Shown one piece after another: positions 6,429 to 13,035 of a stretch of DNA of 13,035 nt (the stretch's first letter is position 1; each line of letters opens with the position of its first letter). A program made the position numbers and the translations under genes. This DNA comes from an uncultured Flavobacteriales bacterium. Its GTDB lineage: Bacteria; Bacteroidota; Bacteroidia; Flavobacteriales_E; Vicingaceae. Where the stretch lies: the NCBI GenBank assembly GCA_913059105.1, contig CAJXRL010000050.1, positions 1 to 13,035 of the forward strand, given 5' to 3'. The notes under the pieces are model-generated. The model was given only the letters and a program-made list of their open reading frames with translations, had not been told where the DNA came from and ran no database searches.

Positions 6429-7220
6429 ATGGTGATGCCCCTTTTTATAAGTGTTCAATGGTTTGATATATTAGATATCTTGCTTGTAGCACTATTGTTG
6501 TTTCAACTATACAAACTCGTTAAGGGCACTGTTGCCATTCGAATATTTTTAGGAATTCTTGCTATTTACCTTTTGTGGAAGTTAGTTTCGGCCATGCAAA
6601 TGGAAATGCTTTCAGAGATTCTTGGACAATTTATTGGTGTAGGGGTTTTAGCCCTAATTATTGTATTTCAGCAAGAAATTAGAAGGTTTTTACTTTTGGT
6701 AGGATCTCAAAGTCCTTTTGCGGGAAAAGGTGTAGTTCGTAAACTGCTAAAATGGACCAAACAAGATGAAGAACATGTATTCTTAAATATTAATAGTGTC
6801 GTAAAGGCTTGCTTTAACATGAGTAAAAGCAAAACCGGAGCGCTAATTATTATTGCGACTGACTCTGAACTTAAATTTCATGCTTCAACTGGAGTAGAAA
6901 TGGACGCTAAACTTTCTACATTATTTTTGGAATCCATATTTTTTAAGAACAGTCCTTTGCACGATGGAGGAGTGATTATTCACAACAATAGAATTAAAGC
7001 GGCTAAATGTATACTGCCTCTATCTGACAATCCAGATATTCCTAGTCAATTTGGTCTACGCCACAGAGCGGCAATTGGGCTAACTGAAAATTCTCCTGCT
7101 TTTGCTATTGTAGTATCCGAAGAAACAGGAAAAATCTCCTTCATTGAAGGAACTAGATATGAATTAGACCTTAATCCTGAGCAACTAAAAACTGAAATAA
7201 TTAAAGCCCTTAAAGACTAA
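6429..7220 (+). CDS. cdaA: Membrane diadenylate cyclase (CdaA type)
   Basis: CdaA condenses two ATP into the second messenger cyclic di-AMP, which controls osmolyte transport and envelope balance in many bacteria. The 263-residue product has three N-terminal membrane segments (about 12-28, 34-52 and 67-80), a short linker, and a DisA_N cyclase domain (about 100-250). Both catalytic motifs are present: HDGG at 178-181 in place of the usual DGA, and GLRHRAAIG at 209-217. The start is uncertain: GTG at 6423, ATG at 6429 and ATG at 6435 are all in frame, and I chose the first ATG. It follows folP by 10 bases, so the two are likely cotranscribed. Unlike in Firmicutes, no cdaR or glmM gene is next to it. 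The 3' end overlaps the convergent lipoprotein gene by 4 bases. Confidence 0.93.
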   Translation: MVMPLFISVQWFDILDILLVALLLFQLYKLVKGTVAIRIFLGILAIYLLWKLVSAMQMEMLSEILGQFIGVGVLALIIVFQQEIRRFLLLVGSQSPFAGKGVVRKLLKWTKQDEEHVFLNINSVVKACFNMSKSKTGALIIIATDSELKFHASTGVEMDAKLSTLFLESIFFKNSPLHDGGVIIHNNRIKAAKCILPLSDNPDIPSQFGLRHRAAIGLTENSPAFAIVVSEETGKISFIEGTRYELDLNPEQLKTEIIKALKD

Positions 7221-7819
7221 GCAGCCTTCTTCTCTAACTGGGCTAAGCTATCTTTTATCTCAAATCCACGAATAATCTCTTCCGGTGATTTACCTAAATT
7301 ATCAATAGAAGCTCGCGCATCATCTGCCATTTCATGATTCGGAAACTCCATTAAGAACAATTGATATATTCTTCTCGCTTCATCTAAATTTCCTGAATAA
7401 TTCTCTTGTACAAAACCTAACAAGAATAGACCATATGCTCTCTTCTCGTATCTAGGAAACTCATCATACAATCTTGTTAAATATCGAATTGCCTCTACCG
7501 TCATCTTTTCTCCCATAGCAATTTCACCTGCTTTGAAAAGATATTCGTCAGCATTTTCACGATTATTGAATCGCTCAGAAAAAGACACATAAGCTTCCAT
7601 CAACAAAAACGAATGTCTGTTATTAACCGTTTGGTCTTCTTTAAATGCCTTTTCGCGCTTTTTTATTTCTTCTAAGAGATTTGTCATGTTCAATTTTGAA
7701 ACATCTACTCTTCCTGTGTTTTCGTCAACAACAACTTCTTCTTGTTTCTCCCCTTTGGAACCACAAGCAGTAATCACACTTAATAACAATACAATACTTA
7801 CAATTTTAAAAATCTTCAT
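7217..7819 (-). CDS. TPR-like lipoprotein
   Basis: The 200-residue product starts with a lipoprotein signal: basic MKIFK, a hydrophobic stretch (about 6-17) and the lipobox VITAC, with Cys19 as the expected lipidated residue. After a charged linker (20-60) the rest is helical with tetratricopeptide-like repeats at about 92-122 and 126-160. Each ends in the typical RLYDEFP or LFLMEFP, followed by a helix carrying ADDARASI, a pattern also seen in BamD and YbgF-type proteins. It is probably an envelope scaffold or adaptor, but no partner can be named. The start lies 4 bases after the def stop, so it is the second gene of a def operon. It meets cdaA tail to tail, sharing stop-codon bases, with no room for a terminator between them. 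Confidence 0.85.
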   Translation of the reverse strand: MKIFKIVSIVLLLSVITACGSKGEKQEEVVVDENTGRVDVSKLNMTNLLEEIKKREKAFKEDQTVNNRHSFLLMEAYVSFSERFNNRENADEYLFKAGEIAMGEKMTVEAIRYLTRLYDEFPRYEKRAYGLFLLGFVQENYSGNLDEARRIYQLFLMEFPNHEMADDARASIDNLGKSPEEIIRGFEIKDSLAQLEKKAA

Positions 7820-7823
7820 TTTC

Positions 7824-8381
7824 TTATTTTTTTGGAAATTTCATTCGATAAGGCACTTTAACGTTGCCTTTGGTAATATTATTGAGTTTACTAGTAAGTA
7901 ATCTTTTTTTCAAAGGATTAATCTTGTCTGTAAAAAGAATTCCTTCAATGTGATCGTATTCATGTTGAATAACTCGAGCTGCCAGGCCATCAAAAGTTTC
8001 TTCCTTCAATTCCCAATTTTCATCGTAATACTCAATGGTAATGTTTGGTTGACGATTTACATCTTCCCGAATTGCAGGAATACTCAAACAACCTTCATTA
8101 AATGCCCATTCTTTTCCCTCTTCTTTAAGAATAATAGGGTTAATAAAAAGCTTTTTAAATCCTTTCAATTTTGGTTCGTCCTCCTCAAAAGGTGAACAAT
8201 CCACCATAAATAGGCGAATAGATTTCCCTACTTGTGGAGCAGCCAATCCAACACCTTCAGCATTATACATGGTTTCCCACATATTGTCGATAAACTCTGC
8301 CAAAAAAGGATAGTCCTTTTCAATCTCGTCCGCTTCCCGCTTCAAAATAGGGTCGCCGTATGCTACTATTGGTAAAATCAT
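7824..8381 (-). CDS. def: Peptide deformylase
   Basis: Def removes the formyl group from the N-terminal methionine of new proteins at the ribosome, using a bound metal ion. The 185-residue product has all three family motifs: GVGLAAPQ (43-50), EGCLSIP (96-102) with metal ligand Cys98, and HEYDH (140-144) with ligands His140 and His144 and catalytic Glu141. I chose the ATG at 8381-8379 because MILPIVAYGDPIL is the normal N-terminus. An in-frame ATG 51 bases upstream would add an unrelated hydrophobic stretch and would lie upstream of the likely promoter. It is the first gene of the pair with the TPR-like lipoprotein, and is divergent from the E1 gene. Confidence 0.97.
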   Translation of the reverse strand: MILPIVAYGDPILKREADEIEKDYPFLAEFIDNMWETMYNAEGVGLAAPQVGKSIRLFMVDCSPFEEDEPKLKGFKKLFINPIILKEEGKEWAFNEGCLSIPAIREDVNRQPNITIEYYDENWELKEETFDGLAARVIQHEYDHIEGILFTDKINPLKKRLLTSKLNNITKGNVKVPYRMKFPKK

Positions 8382-8385
8382 GACG

Positions 8386-8393
8386 CAAAGATA
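8386..8393 (-). promoter_or_regulatory. -7 promoter element of def, four bases before its ATG
   Basis: On the minus strand this reads TATCTTTG, a perfect match to the Bacteroidota consensus TAnnTTTG, followed by CGTC and then the def ATG. The spacing is the same four bases as at folP. Transcription would start at or next to the ATG, giving a leaderless or nearly leaderless def mRNA. It also supports the start at 8381 over the upstream ATG at 8432. Confidence 0.55.
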
Positions 8394-8475
8394 CTCAAGC
8401 AAAATGAAAAATTTATTACATTTTACAGTCAAAAAGGTGATTCTTGCACCCTCTAAAATGAAAGTTAAATTTCAG

Positions 8476-8483
8476 TAATTTTG
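8476..8483 (+). promoter_or_regulatory. -7 promoter element of the fused E1 gene
   Basis: TAATTTTG matches the Bacteroidota -7 consensus TAnnTTTG exactly and ends 27 bases before the E1 ATG, which leaves a leader of about 20 bases. No TTTG is visible at the ideal -33 distance. It lies in the 129-base divergent region shared with def, whose own -7 element is about 80 bases away on the other strand. Confidence 0.5.
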
Positions 8484-8510
8484 TGAATCGAACTAAAGCG
8501 CTGAAATAGT

Positions 8511-10937
8511 ATGGAAAATGCAACAATAGCACAGGATATCGATAATAATATTTTATCGAAAGAAGAGTTTAAAAAGACAATTCTTGCCGATTATAAGTTG
8601 GCCCACGTTAGTCGAGAGACGTCATTATTAGGTAGACGAGAAGTTCTAACTGGTAAAGCGAAGTTTGGAATTTTTGGAGATGGCAAAGAAGTTCCGCAAT
8701 TAGCTATGGCTCGCTTTTTCCAAAACGGTGACTTCCGTTCAGGTTATTACAGAGATCAAACATTTATGATGGCAATCGGACAGCTTACAGTTCAGCAGTT
8801 TTTTGCACAATTGTATGCCCATCCTGATATTAACAACGAACCAGCTTCAGGTGGTCGTTCAATGAACGGGCATTATGCTACGAGAAGTTTAGATGAAAAT
8901 GGAAATTGGAAGGCATTGAAGGATATGAAAAATTCTTCTGCAGATATTTCTCCTACAGCAGGTCAAATGCCTCGATTATTAGGATTAGCGCAAGCTTCTA
9001 AAATTTATAGAAACAATGAATTAATTCCTAAAGACAACTTGTTTAGTCGTGGTGGGAATGAAGTAGCTTTTGGAACCATTGGTGACTCAAGTACTTCTGA
9101 AGGGTTATTTTGGGAAACTATAAACGCAGCAGGCGTTTTACAAGTTCCAATGGTCATGTCAGTTTGGGATGATGGTCATGGAATTTCTGTTCCTAAAAAG
9201 TACCAAACAACAAAAGGATCAATTTCTGAAGTATTAAAAGGTTTCCAAAGAGAAAATGGTTCGAATGGATTCGAAATGTTTAAAGCAAAAGCTTGGAACT
9301 ATGCTGAACTTATGGAAACATATGAAAAGGCAGTAGCTGTAGCTAGAGCGGAACATGTTCCAGTTTTAATTCACGTAGAAGAAGTTACACAGCCTCAAGG
9401 ACACTCTACTTCTGGTTCGCACGAAAGATATAAATCTCCAGAGCGTTTGCAATGGGAAATTGACTTTGATTGTATTAAGAAACTTGGAGAATGGATTGTT
9501 GAGAAAGAATTGGCAACTGAAGAAGAGTTAAAAGCACTGCAAGACGAGGCAAAGAAAGAAGTTAGAGAAGGTAAGAAAGCTGCTTGGGAAGCATTCTTAG
9601 GAAGCATTAAAAAAGAAAGAGATGAAGCGGTAGCGAAACTAGAACCATTGGTTGACGCTTCTGAGAATGGAACTTTTTTACAAGAAGCTGTTACAGGATT
9701 AAAATCTGACACGGAGCCAAGTAGGAAAGGAATTGTAAATGTAGTTCGTAAAGCAGTTCGGACTTGCAGAAATGAAAATATAGAAGCTAAAAGCGAATTA
9801 ATTGAGTGGTTTAATGAGTATCAGAGTTTAAATACTCAGCGTTTTAGTGGGAATTTATATAGCGAATCAGATCAATCTCCGTTAAAGCAACCTGAAATAA
9901 CGCCTACGTACGATGACAATGCTGCAGAAGTTGATGGAAGAGTTGTTTTAAGAGACAACTTTGATAAGATATTTGAGAAATACCCTGAGACGCTAATTTT
10001 TGGAGAAGACTCCGGAAAAATTGGTGATGTGAATCAAGGTTTAGAAGGCATGCAAGAAAAGTATGGCGAATTAAGAGTTTCAGATACCGGAATTAGAGAA
10101 GCAACCATTGCTGGCCAAGGAATTGGAATGGCAATGAGAGGATTGCGACCTATTGCTGAAATACAATATTTAGATTATTTATTGTATTGCTTGCAGATAA
10201 TGAGCGACGATTTGGCAACAGTTCAATATCGTTCTGCTGGTGGACAAAAAGCTCCTTTAATTATAAGAACAAGAGGTCACCGATTAGAAGGCATTTGGCA
10301 TTCAGGATCTCCAATGGGAGTTATATTAAATGCGATTAAAGGAATTCATTTATGTGTTCCAAGAAACTTGACAACTGCAGCAGGTTTCTACAATACCTTA
10401 TTAAAAGGCGATGACCCTGCTTTGGTAATTGAGCCACTAAACGCTTATCGTTCAAAAGAAAAAATGCCTACTAATTTAGGTGAATTTCAAATTGAGCTCG
10501 GCGTACCTGAGGTAGTTGCTGAAGGAACAGATATAACAATTGTTACCTATGGTTCTACTTGTAATTTAGCGGAAGAAGCGGTAAAAGAATTAAACCAATT
10601 GGGAATTTCTGCGGAACTAATTGACGTAAGAACCTTGATGCCATTTGATAAAAACCACAGCATTGTAGAGTCGTTAAAAAAGACAAACAGAGTGTTGTTT
10701 TTAGATGAAGATGTTAAAGGTGGCGGAACTGCTTATATGATGCAAAAAGTATTAGAAGAGCAAGCAGGTTATTATCATTTAGATGTTGAACCAAAAACAC
10801 TATCTGCTAAAAATCACAGACCGGCATATGGCACAGATGGAGATTACTTCTCTAAACCAAGTGTTGATGACATGGTTGAAACGTGCTACGCAATGATGCG
10901 AGACAGTTTCCCTGACAAATTTCCTGCATTATATTAA
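8511..10937 (+). CDS. Fused 2-oxoacid dehydrogenase E1 (alpha and beta in one chain)
   Basis: This thiamine-diphosphate enzyme carries out the decarboxylating step of a 2-oxoacid dehydrogenase complex and passes the acyl group to an E2 lipoyl protein. The 808-residue product joins the alpha domain (about 20-315) and the beta domain (about 472-800). In alpha, cofactor-binding GDSSTSEG is at 191-198, then WDDGHGISVP (219-228) and HSTSGSHERYKS (298-309). In beta, FGEDSGKIGDVNQG is at 497-510, DTGIREATIAGQGIG at 525-539 with the cofactor-contacting Glu530, and GLRPIAEIQYLDY at 544-556. A charged helical linker (about 318-470) joins them. Fused E1 chains like this are common in Bacteroidota. The substrate (pyruvate or branched-chain oxoacid) cannot be told from sequence, and no E2 or E3 gene is nearby. 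It is a single-gene unit with its own promoter and terminator. Confidence 0.92.
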   Translation: MENATIAQDIDNNILSKEEFKKTILADYKLAHVSRETSLLGRREVLTGKAKFGIFGDGKEVPQLAMARFFQNGDFRSGYYRDQTFMMAIGQLTVQQFFAQLYAHPDINNEPASGGRSMNGHYATRSLDENGNWKALKDMKNSSADISPTAGQMPRLLGLAQASKIYRNNELIPKDNLFSRGGNEVAFGTIGDSSTSEGLFWETINAAGVLQVPMVMSVWDDGHGISVPKKYQTTKGSISEVLKGFQRENGSNGFEMFKAKAWNYAELMETYEKAVAVARAEHVPVLIHVEEVTQPQGHSTSGSHERYKSPERLQWEIDFDCIKKLGEWIVEKELATEEELKALQDEAKKEVREGKKAAWEAFLGSIKKERDEAVAKLEPLVDASENGTFLQEAVTGLKSDTEPSRKGIVNVVRKAVRTCRNENIEAKSELIEWFNEYQSLNTQRFSGNLYSESDQSPLKQPEITPTYDDNAAEVDGRVVLRDNFDKIFEKYPETLIFGEDSGKIGDVNQGLEGMQEKYGELRVSDTGIREATIAGQGIGMAMRGLRPIAEIQYLDYLLYCLQIMSDDLATVQYRSAGGQKAPLIIRTRGHRLEGIWHSGSPMGVILNAIKGIHLCVPRNLTTAAGFYNTLLKGDDPALVIEPLNAYRSKEKMPTNLGEFQIELGVPEVVAEGTDITIVTYGSTCNLAEEAVKELNQLGISAELIDVRTLMPFDKNHSIVESLKKTNRVLFLDEDVKGGGTAYMMQKVLEEQAGYYHLDVEPKTLSAKNHRPAYGTDGDYFSKPSVDDMVETCYAMMRDSFPDKFPALY

Positions 10938-10951
10938 ATGAAAATTAAATC

Positions 10952-10997
10952 CATAAAAAAACTCCATGATATTTAAATATCATGGAGTTTTTTTATG
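10952..10997. terminator. Bidirectional terminator, perfect 46-bp palindrome
   Basis: The 46 bases read identically on both strands, centred between 10974 and 10975. The core ACTCCATGATATTTAAATATCATGGAGT (10961-10988) is flanked by six A on the left and six T on the right, so each strand gives a hairpin followed by a T run. It lies 14 bases after the E1 stop and 18 bases before the stop of the convergent reductase gene, as expected for a shared intrinsic terminator. Confidence 0.93.
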
Positions 10998-11015
10998 TCT
11001 ACAACAGACTAGTCT

Positions 11016-12032
11016 TTAATCTTCGTCCCAACTTATTACAACTCCTGCGCTCGTTGGTTTTGAAATACAACTCAATCTATACCCTTCTTCAACTTCATCT
11101 TCGCCCAATCCGAAGTTATTTTCCATTTCTACTTCTCCACTCAATACTTTACATCTACAAGTAGTACATACTCCCGATTGGCAAGAAAAAGGAGGATCTA
11201 TTCCAATTCTGTTGGCAGCATCTAAAATACTTTCACCTGGTTTTAAAGTAATGTTATGTCTTTCCCCATCTAACTCAGCAATAATTTCATTTACCTCGCC
11301 AGAAATAACGGTTTCAACTGCCTTTTTCTCAGCCTTAGGACTTGCAAAATATTCAATGTTAATATTACCAGCAGCTATGTTCGATTTTTCTAAACCATCT
11401 TTCACCGCTGCAATCATTCCTTCAGGACCACAAACAAAGTAGTTTGATTCTGGCAAGCCAGCAACTAAACTTTGCACTCTATCGGCATCTAATCTTTCGC
11501 CATTGCTACTTAAAAATTGCTGAACCAATAGTCTATCAGAATATTCCGCCTTTAATTGTTCCAACGCTGCTTTGAAAATAACTTCGTCTTCGTTTCTGTT
11601 TCCATAAAACAACTTAATTGAGTTATTTCCTTCTTTTAGAGACTTCTTTAAAATTGAAAAGATTGGAGTTACACCACTTCCTGCAGCAAATAAAACCAAT
11701 GGCTGATCTGTAGATTTCAACGTAAAATTCCCCATTGGAGGCATCACTTCTACTTTATCACCAACTCCAAGTTCATTCACCAAATACGTTGACATTTTAC
11801 CGCCGTCAATCATTTTGCAAGATACCTGTAACGCTTCATCGCCATAAGATGATATAGAATAAGAACGTCTTACTTCCTCACCATTTATAGTTGCTTTTAA
11901 TGTTAAGTACTGACCTGCTTCGTACCGAAATTCTGAAGTCAAGTTTTCAGGTATTTCAAAACCAATGGAAACCGTCTTTGCTGTTTCTCTTTTTAGTTCT
12001 TTAACGCTGAGGCTGTGAAAGTGTGATGACAT
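11016..12032 (-). CDS. PaaE-like flavin/2Fe-2S oxidoreductase
   Basis: The 338-residue product is a ferredoxin-NADP reductase-type enzyme with a fused C-terminal plant-type ferredoxin, the layout of PaaE and related reductases that pass electrons from NAD(P)H to a partner oxygenase or other acceptor. The FAD domain (about 5-105) has RSYSISS at 56-62. The nucleotide domain (about 110-232) has AAGSGVTP at 117-124 and CGPEGM at 201-206. The ferredoxin domain (about 243-338) has cluster ligands Cys284, Cys289, Cys292 and Cys322, in SCQSGVCTTC and LSC. No signal peptide is seen, so it is cytoplasmic. It lies 13 bases downstream of purC on the same strand, and no paa genes are present, so a role in phenylacetate breakdown is not supported. 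The electron acceptor is unknown. Confidence 0.9.
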   Translation of the reverse strand: MSSHFHSLSVKELKRETAKTVSIGFEIPENLTSEFRYEAGQYLTLKATINGEEVRRSYSISSYGDEALQVSCKMIDGGKMSTYLVNELGVGDKVEVMPPMGNFTLKSTDQPLVLFAAGSGVTPIFSILKKSLKEGNNSIKLFYGNRNEDEVIFKAALEQLKAEYSDRLLVQQFLSSNGERLDADRVQSLVAGLPESNYFVCGPEGMIAAVKDGLEKSNIAAGNINIEYFASPKAEKKAVETVISGEVNEIIAELDGERHNITLKPGESILDAANRIGIDPPFSCQSGVCTTCRCKVLSGEVEMENNFGLGEDEVEEGYRLSCISKPTSAGVVISWDED

Positions 12033-12045
12033 AATATTTATTTTC

Positions 12046-12996
12046 TTAGTTAAGCTGCTTTAATGCAGCACTTGTATTTTTATTAATTCTCTCCGTCACG
12101 TTTGTCGTGTCGGCCTTTATGAATTTTTTGCCTGTAATTTGTTCATATAATTCAATGTACCGCTCAGAAACCAAATGCACAAATGAATCAGTCATTTCAG
12201 GCATTTCTTGCCCTTCTAATCCTTGAAATCCATTCTCAATGAGCCATTCACGAACAAATTCTTTGCTCAATTGCTTTTGTTTTTCTCCTTTTGCTTGACG
12301 TTCTGCGTAACCTTCCGCATAAAAATAACGGGAAGAATCGGGCGTGTGTATTTCATCAATTAAATAGATAGTCTCCCTTACTTTACCGAATTCATACTTT
12401 GTATCTACTAAAATCAAATTGCGATCGGCTGCCATTTCTGTTCCTCGTTGAAAAAGCTTTCTAGTATAGTCTTCTAATTTTAAATAATCTGCTTCGTTTA
12501 TTATTCCTTGTCGAATAATTTCTTCTCTTGAAATATCTTCGTCGTGCCCTTCTTCAGCTTTGGTTGCAGGGGTAATAATTGGTTCCGCAAACTTCTCGTT
12601 CTCTTTCATGCCTTCAGGCATTGTAATTCCACAAACAATTCTTCTGCCTGCTTTGTATTCCCTCCAAGCATGCCCGCACAAATAACCACGAATTACCATT
12701 TCAATCGGAAACGTATCGCATCTTCTTCCTATGGTTACACTTTCGTCTGGCACGGCAAGCACCCAATTGGGAACAATATCTGAAGTAGCTTCTAAAAATA
12801 AGCTAGCTATTTGATTCAAAACTTGACCTTTAAACGGTATTACCTTCGGCAATATATGGTCAAAAGCAGAAATTCTATCGCTTGCTACCATGACCAAATG
12901 ATCTGCGCCAATGGTGTAGACATCTCTTACTTTGCCATGGTAAACCTTGGTTTGATTGTCAAATTGAAAATCTGTTTCTTTTACTGCTTGGCTCAT
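12046..12996 (-). CDS. purC: SAICAR synthase (phosphoribosylaminoimidazole-succinocarboxamide synthase)
   Basis: PurC joins CAIR and aspartate, using ATP, to form SAICAR in de novo purine synthesis. The 316-residue product has the ATP-site motif GKVRDVY at 21-27, SDRISAFD at 39-46, the family signature IEMVIRGYLCGHAWREY (98-114), and LVDTKYEFG at 196-204. It is the longer form of the enzyme (about 300 residues, as in yeast and many Bacteroidota), with a C-terminal extension beyond the roughly 240-residue E. coli type. The ATG overlaps a possible upstream stop as ATGA, which suggests translational coupling. The PaaE-like reductase follows 13 bases downstream and is probably cotranscribed. Confidence 0.97.
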   Translation of the reverse strand: MSQAVKETDFQFDNQTKVYHGKVRDVYTIGADHLVMVASDRISAFDHILPKVIPFKGQVLNQIASLFLEATSDIVPNWVLAVPDESVTIGRRCDTFPIEMVIRGYLCGHAWREYKAGRRIVCGITMPEGMKENEKFAEPIITPATKAEEGHDEDISREEIIRQGIINEADYLKLEDYTRKLFQRGTEMAADRNLILVDTKYEFGKVRETIYLIDEIHTPDSSRYFYAEGYAERQAKGEKQKQLSKEFVREWLIENGFQGLEGQEMPEMTDSFVHLVSERYIELYEQITGKKFIKADTTNVTERINKNTSAALKQLN

Positions 12997-13035
12997 TTTT
13001 TATCGCTTAATTCTTGATTCTTATCCATCCTATCG
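12993..13035 (-). CDS. Possible C-terminal end of an upstream gene
   Basis: The frame entering from the right edge encodes DRMDKNQELSDKK and then TGA, which overlaps the purC ATG as ATGA. Such overlaps are typical of coupled genes in an operon, and the charged tail fits a protein C-terminus. Only 13 codons are visible, so the family cannot be named. In other Bacteroidota a phoH-type gene can precede purC, but nothing here shows it. Confidence 0.35.
   Translation of the reverse strand, partial: DRMDKNQELSDKK

Noticed and set aside
8382..8432. Upstream ATG at 8432 as the start of def
   Set aside because: It gives an unrelated hydrophobic extension and lies upstream of the likely def -7 element; the ATG at 8381 gives the normal deformylase N-terminus.
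9081..9176. GDS...DDGHG in place of the classic GDG...NN thiamine-diphosphate motif, as a sign of an inactive E1 alpha half
   Set aside because: From memory, fused Bacteroidota E1 proteins share the WDDG(Y/H)GISVP form, so this is probably the normal state of the family.
9395..9712. Minus-strand open frame of 105 codons antisense to the E1 gene
   Set aside because: The product is a low-complexity Ser/Ala/Phe-rich shadow of the Lys/Glu-rich E1 linker, with no sign of a real protein.
1..13035. Defence system, prophage, CRISPR array, toxin-antitoxin pair, tRNA or rRNA
   Set aside because: No direct repeat arrays, integrase, nuclease or helicase genes, or RNA gene signatures were seen; the genes are ordinary housekeeping genes with uniform composition.

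Overview
This AT-rich window looks like a chromosomal housekeeping segment from a Bacteroidota bacterium, probably Flavobacteriales-like. Four things point there. It carries a BT_3928-type DoxX protein, a DUF1599 protein and a single-chain E1 alpha/beta 2-oxoacid dehydrogenase, all typical of that phylum. It also has several copies of the Bacteroidota -7 promoter element (TAnnTTTG), with little use of Shine-Dalgarno sequences. The first 33 bases are not genomic. They are a Nextera/Tn5 sequencing adapter left on the contig end, and they truncate the first gene.

Layout, left to right. Positions 34-632 (minus) hold the N-terminal part of an unrecognised secreted protein. Positions 810-4913 (minus) are a compact operon. 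In transcription order it encodes a BT_3928-like membrane protein, a DppB-type ABC permease with a GTG start, triosephosphate isomerase (tpiA), ribosomal protein L11 methyltransferase (prmA) and a 51-residue membrane peptide that overlaps the prmA end. A DUF1599 protein (4978-5529, minus) lies upstream of it. Divergent from DUF1599 are dihydropteroate synthase (folP) and a membrane diadenylate cyclase (cdaA), both on plus. The cdaA end overlaps, tail to tail, the end of a TPR-like lipoprotein gene, which is cotranscribed with peptide deformylase (def) on minus. Divergent from def is a fused E1 alpha/beta gene (8511-10937, plus). It ends at a perfect 46-bp palindrome that should terminate transcription from both sides. 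Beyond it, on minus, are a PaaE-like flavin/2Fe-2S reductase and purC, and the last 13 codons of a possible upstream gene that shares an ATGA overlap with purC.

The genes cover central metabolism (tpiA, E1, purC, folP), protein maturation and modification (def, prmA), second-messenger synthesis (cdaA), electron transfer (the PaaE-like reductase) and envelope functions (lipoprotein, DoxX-like protein, permease). I see no phage, CRISPR, toxin-antitoxin, insertion sequence, rRNA or tRNA. No stretch of more than 300 bases lacks a gene. I found no convincing new multi-gene system. The best leads are the adapter artefact, the possibly leaderless folP and def starts, substitutions in conserved FolP and CdaA motifs, the small overlapping membrane ORF, two unexplained inverted repeats and the orphan permease inside a glycolytic operon.
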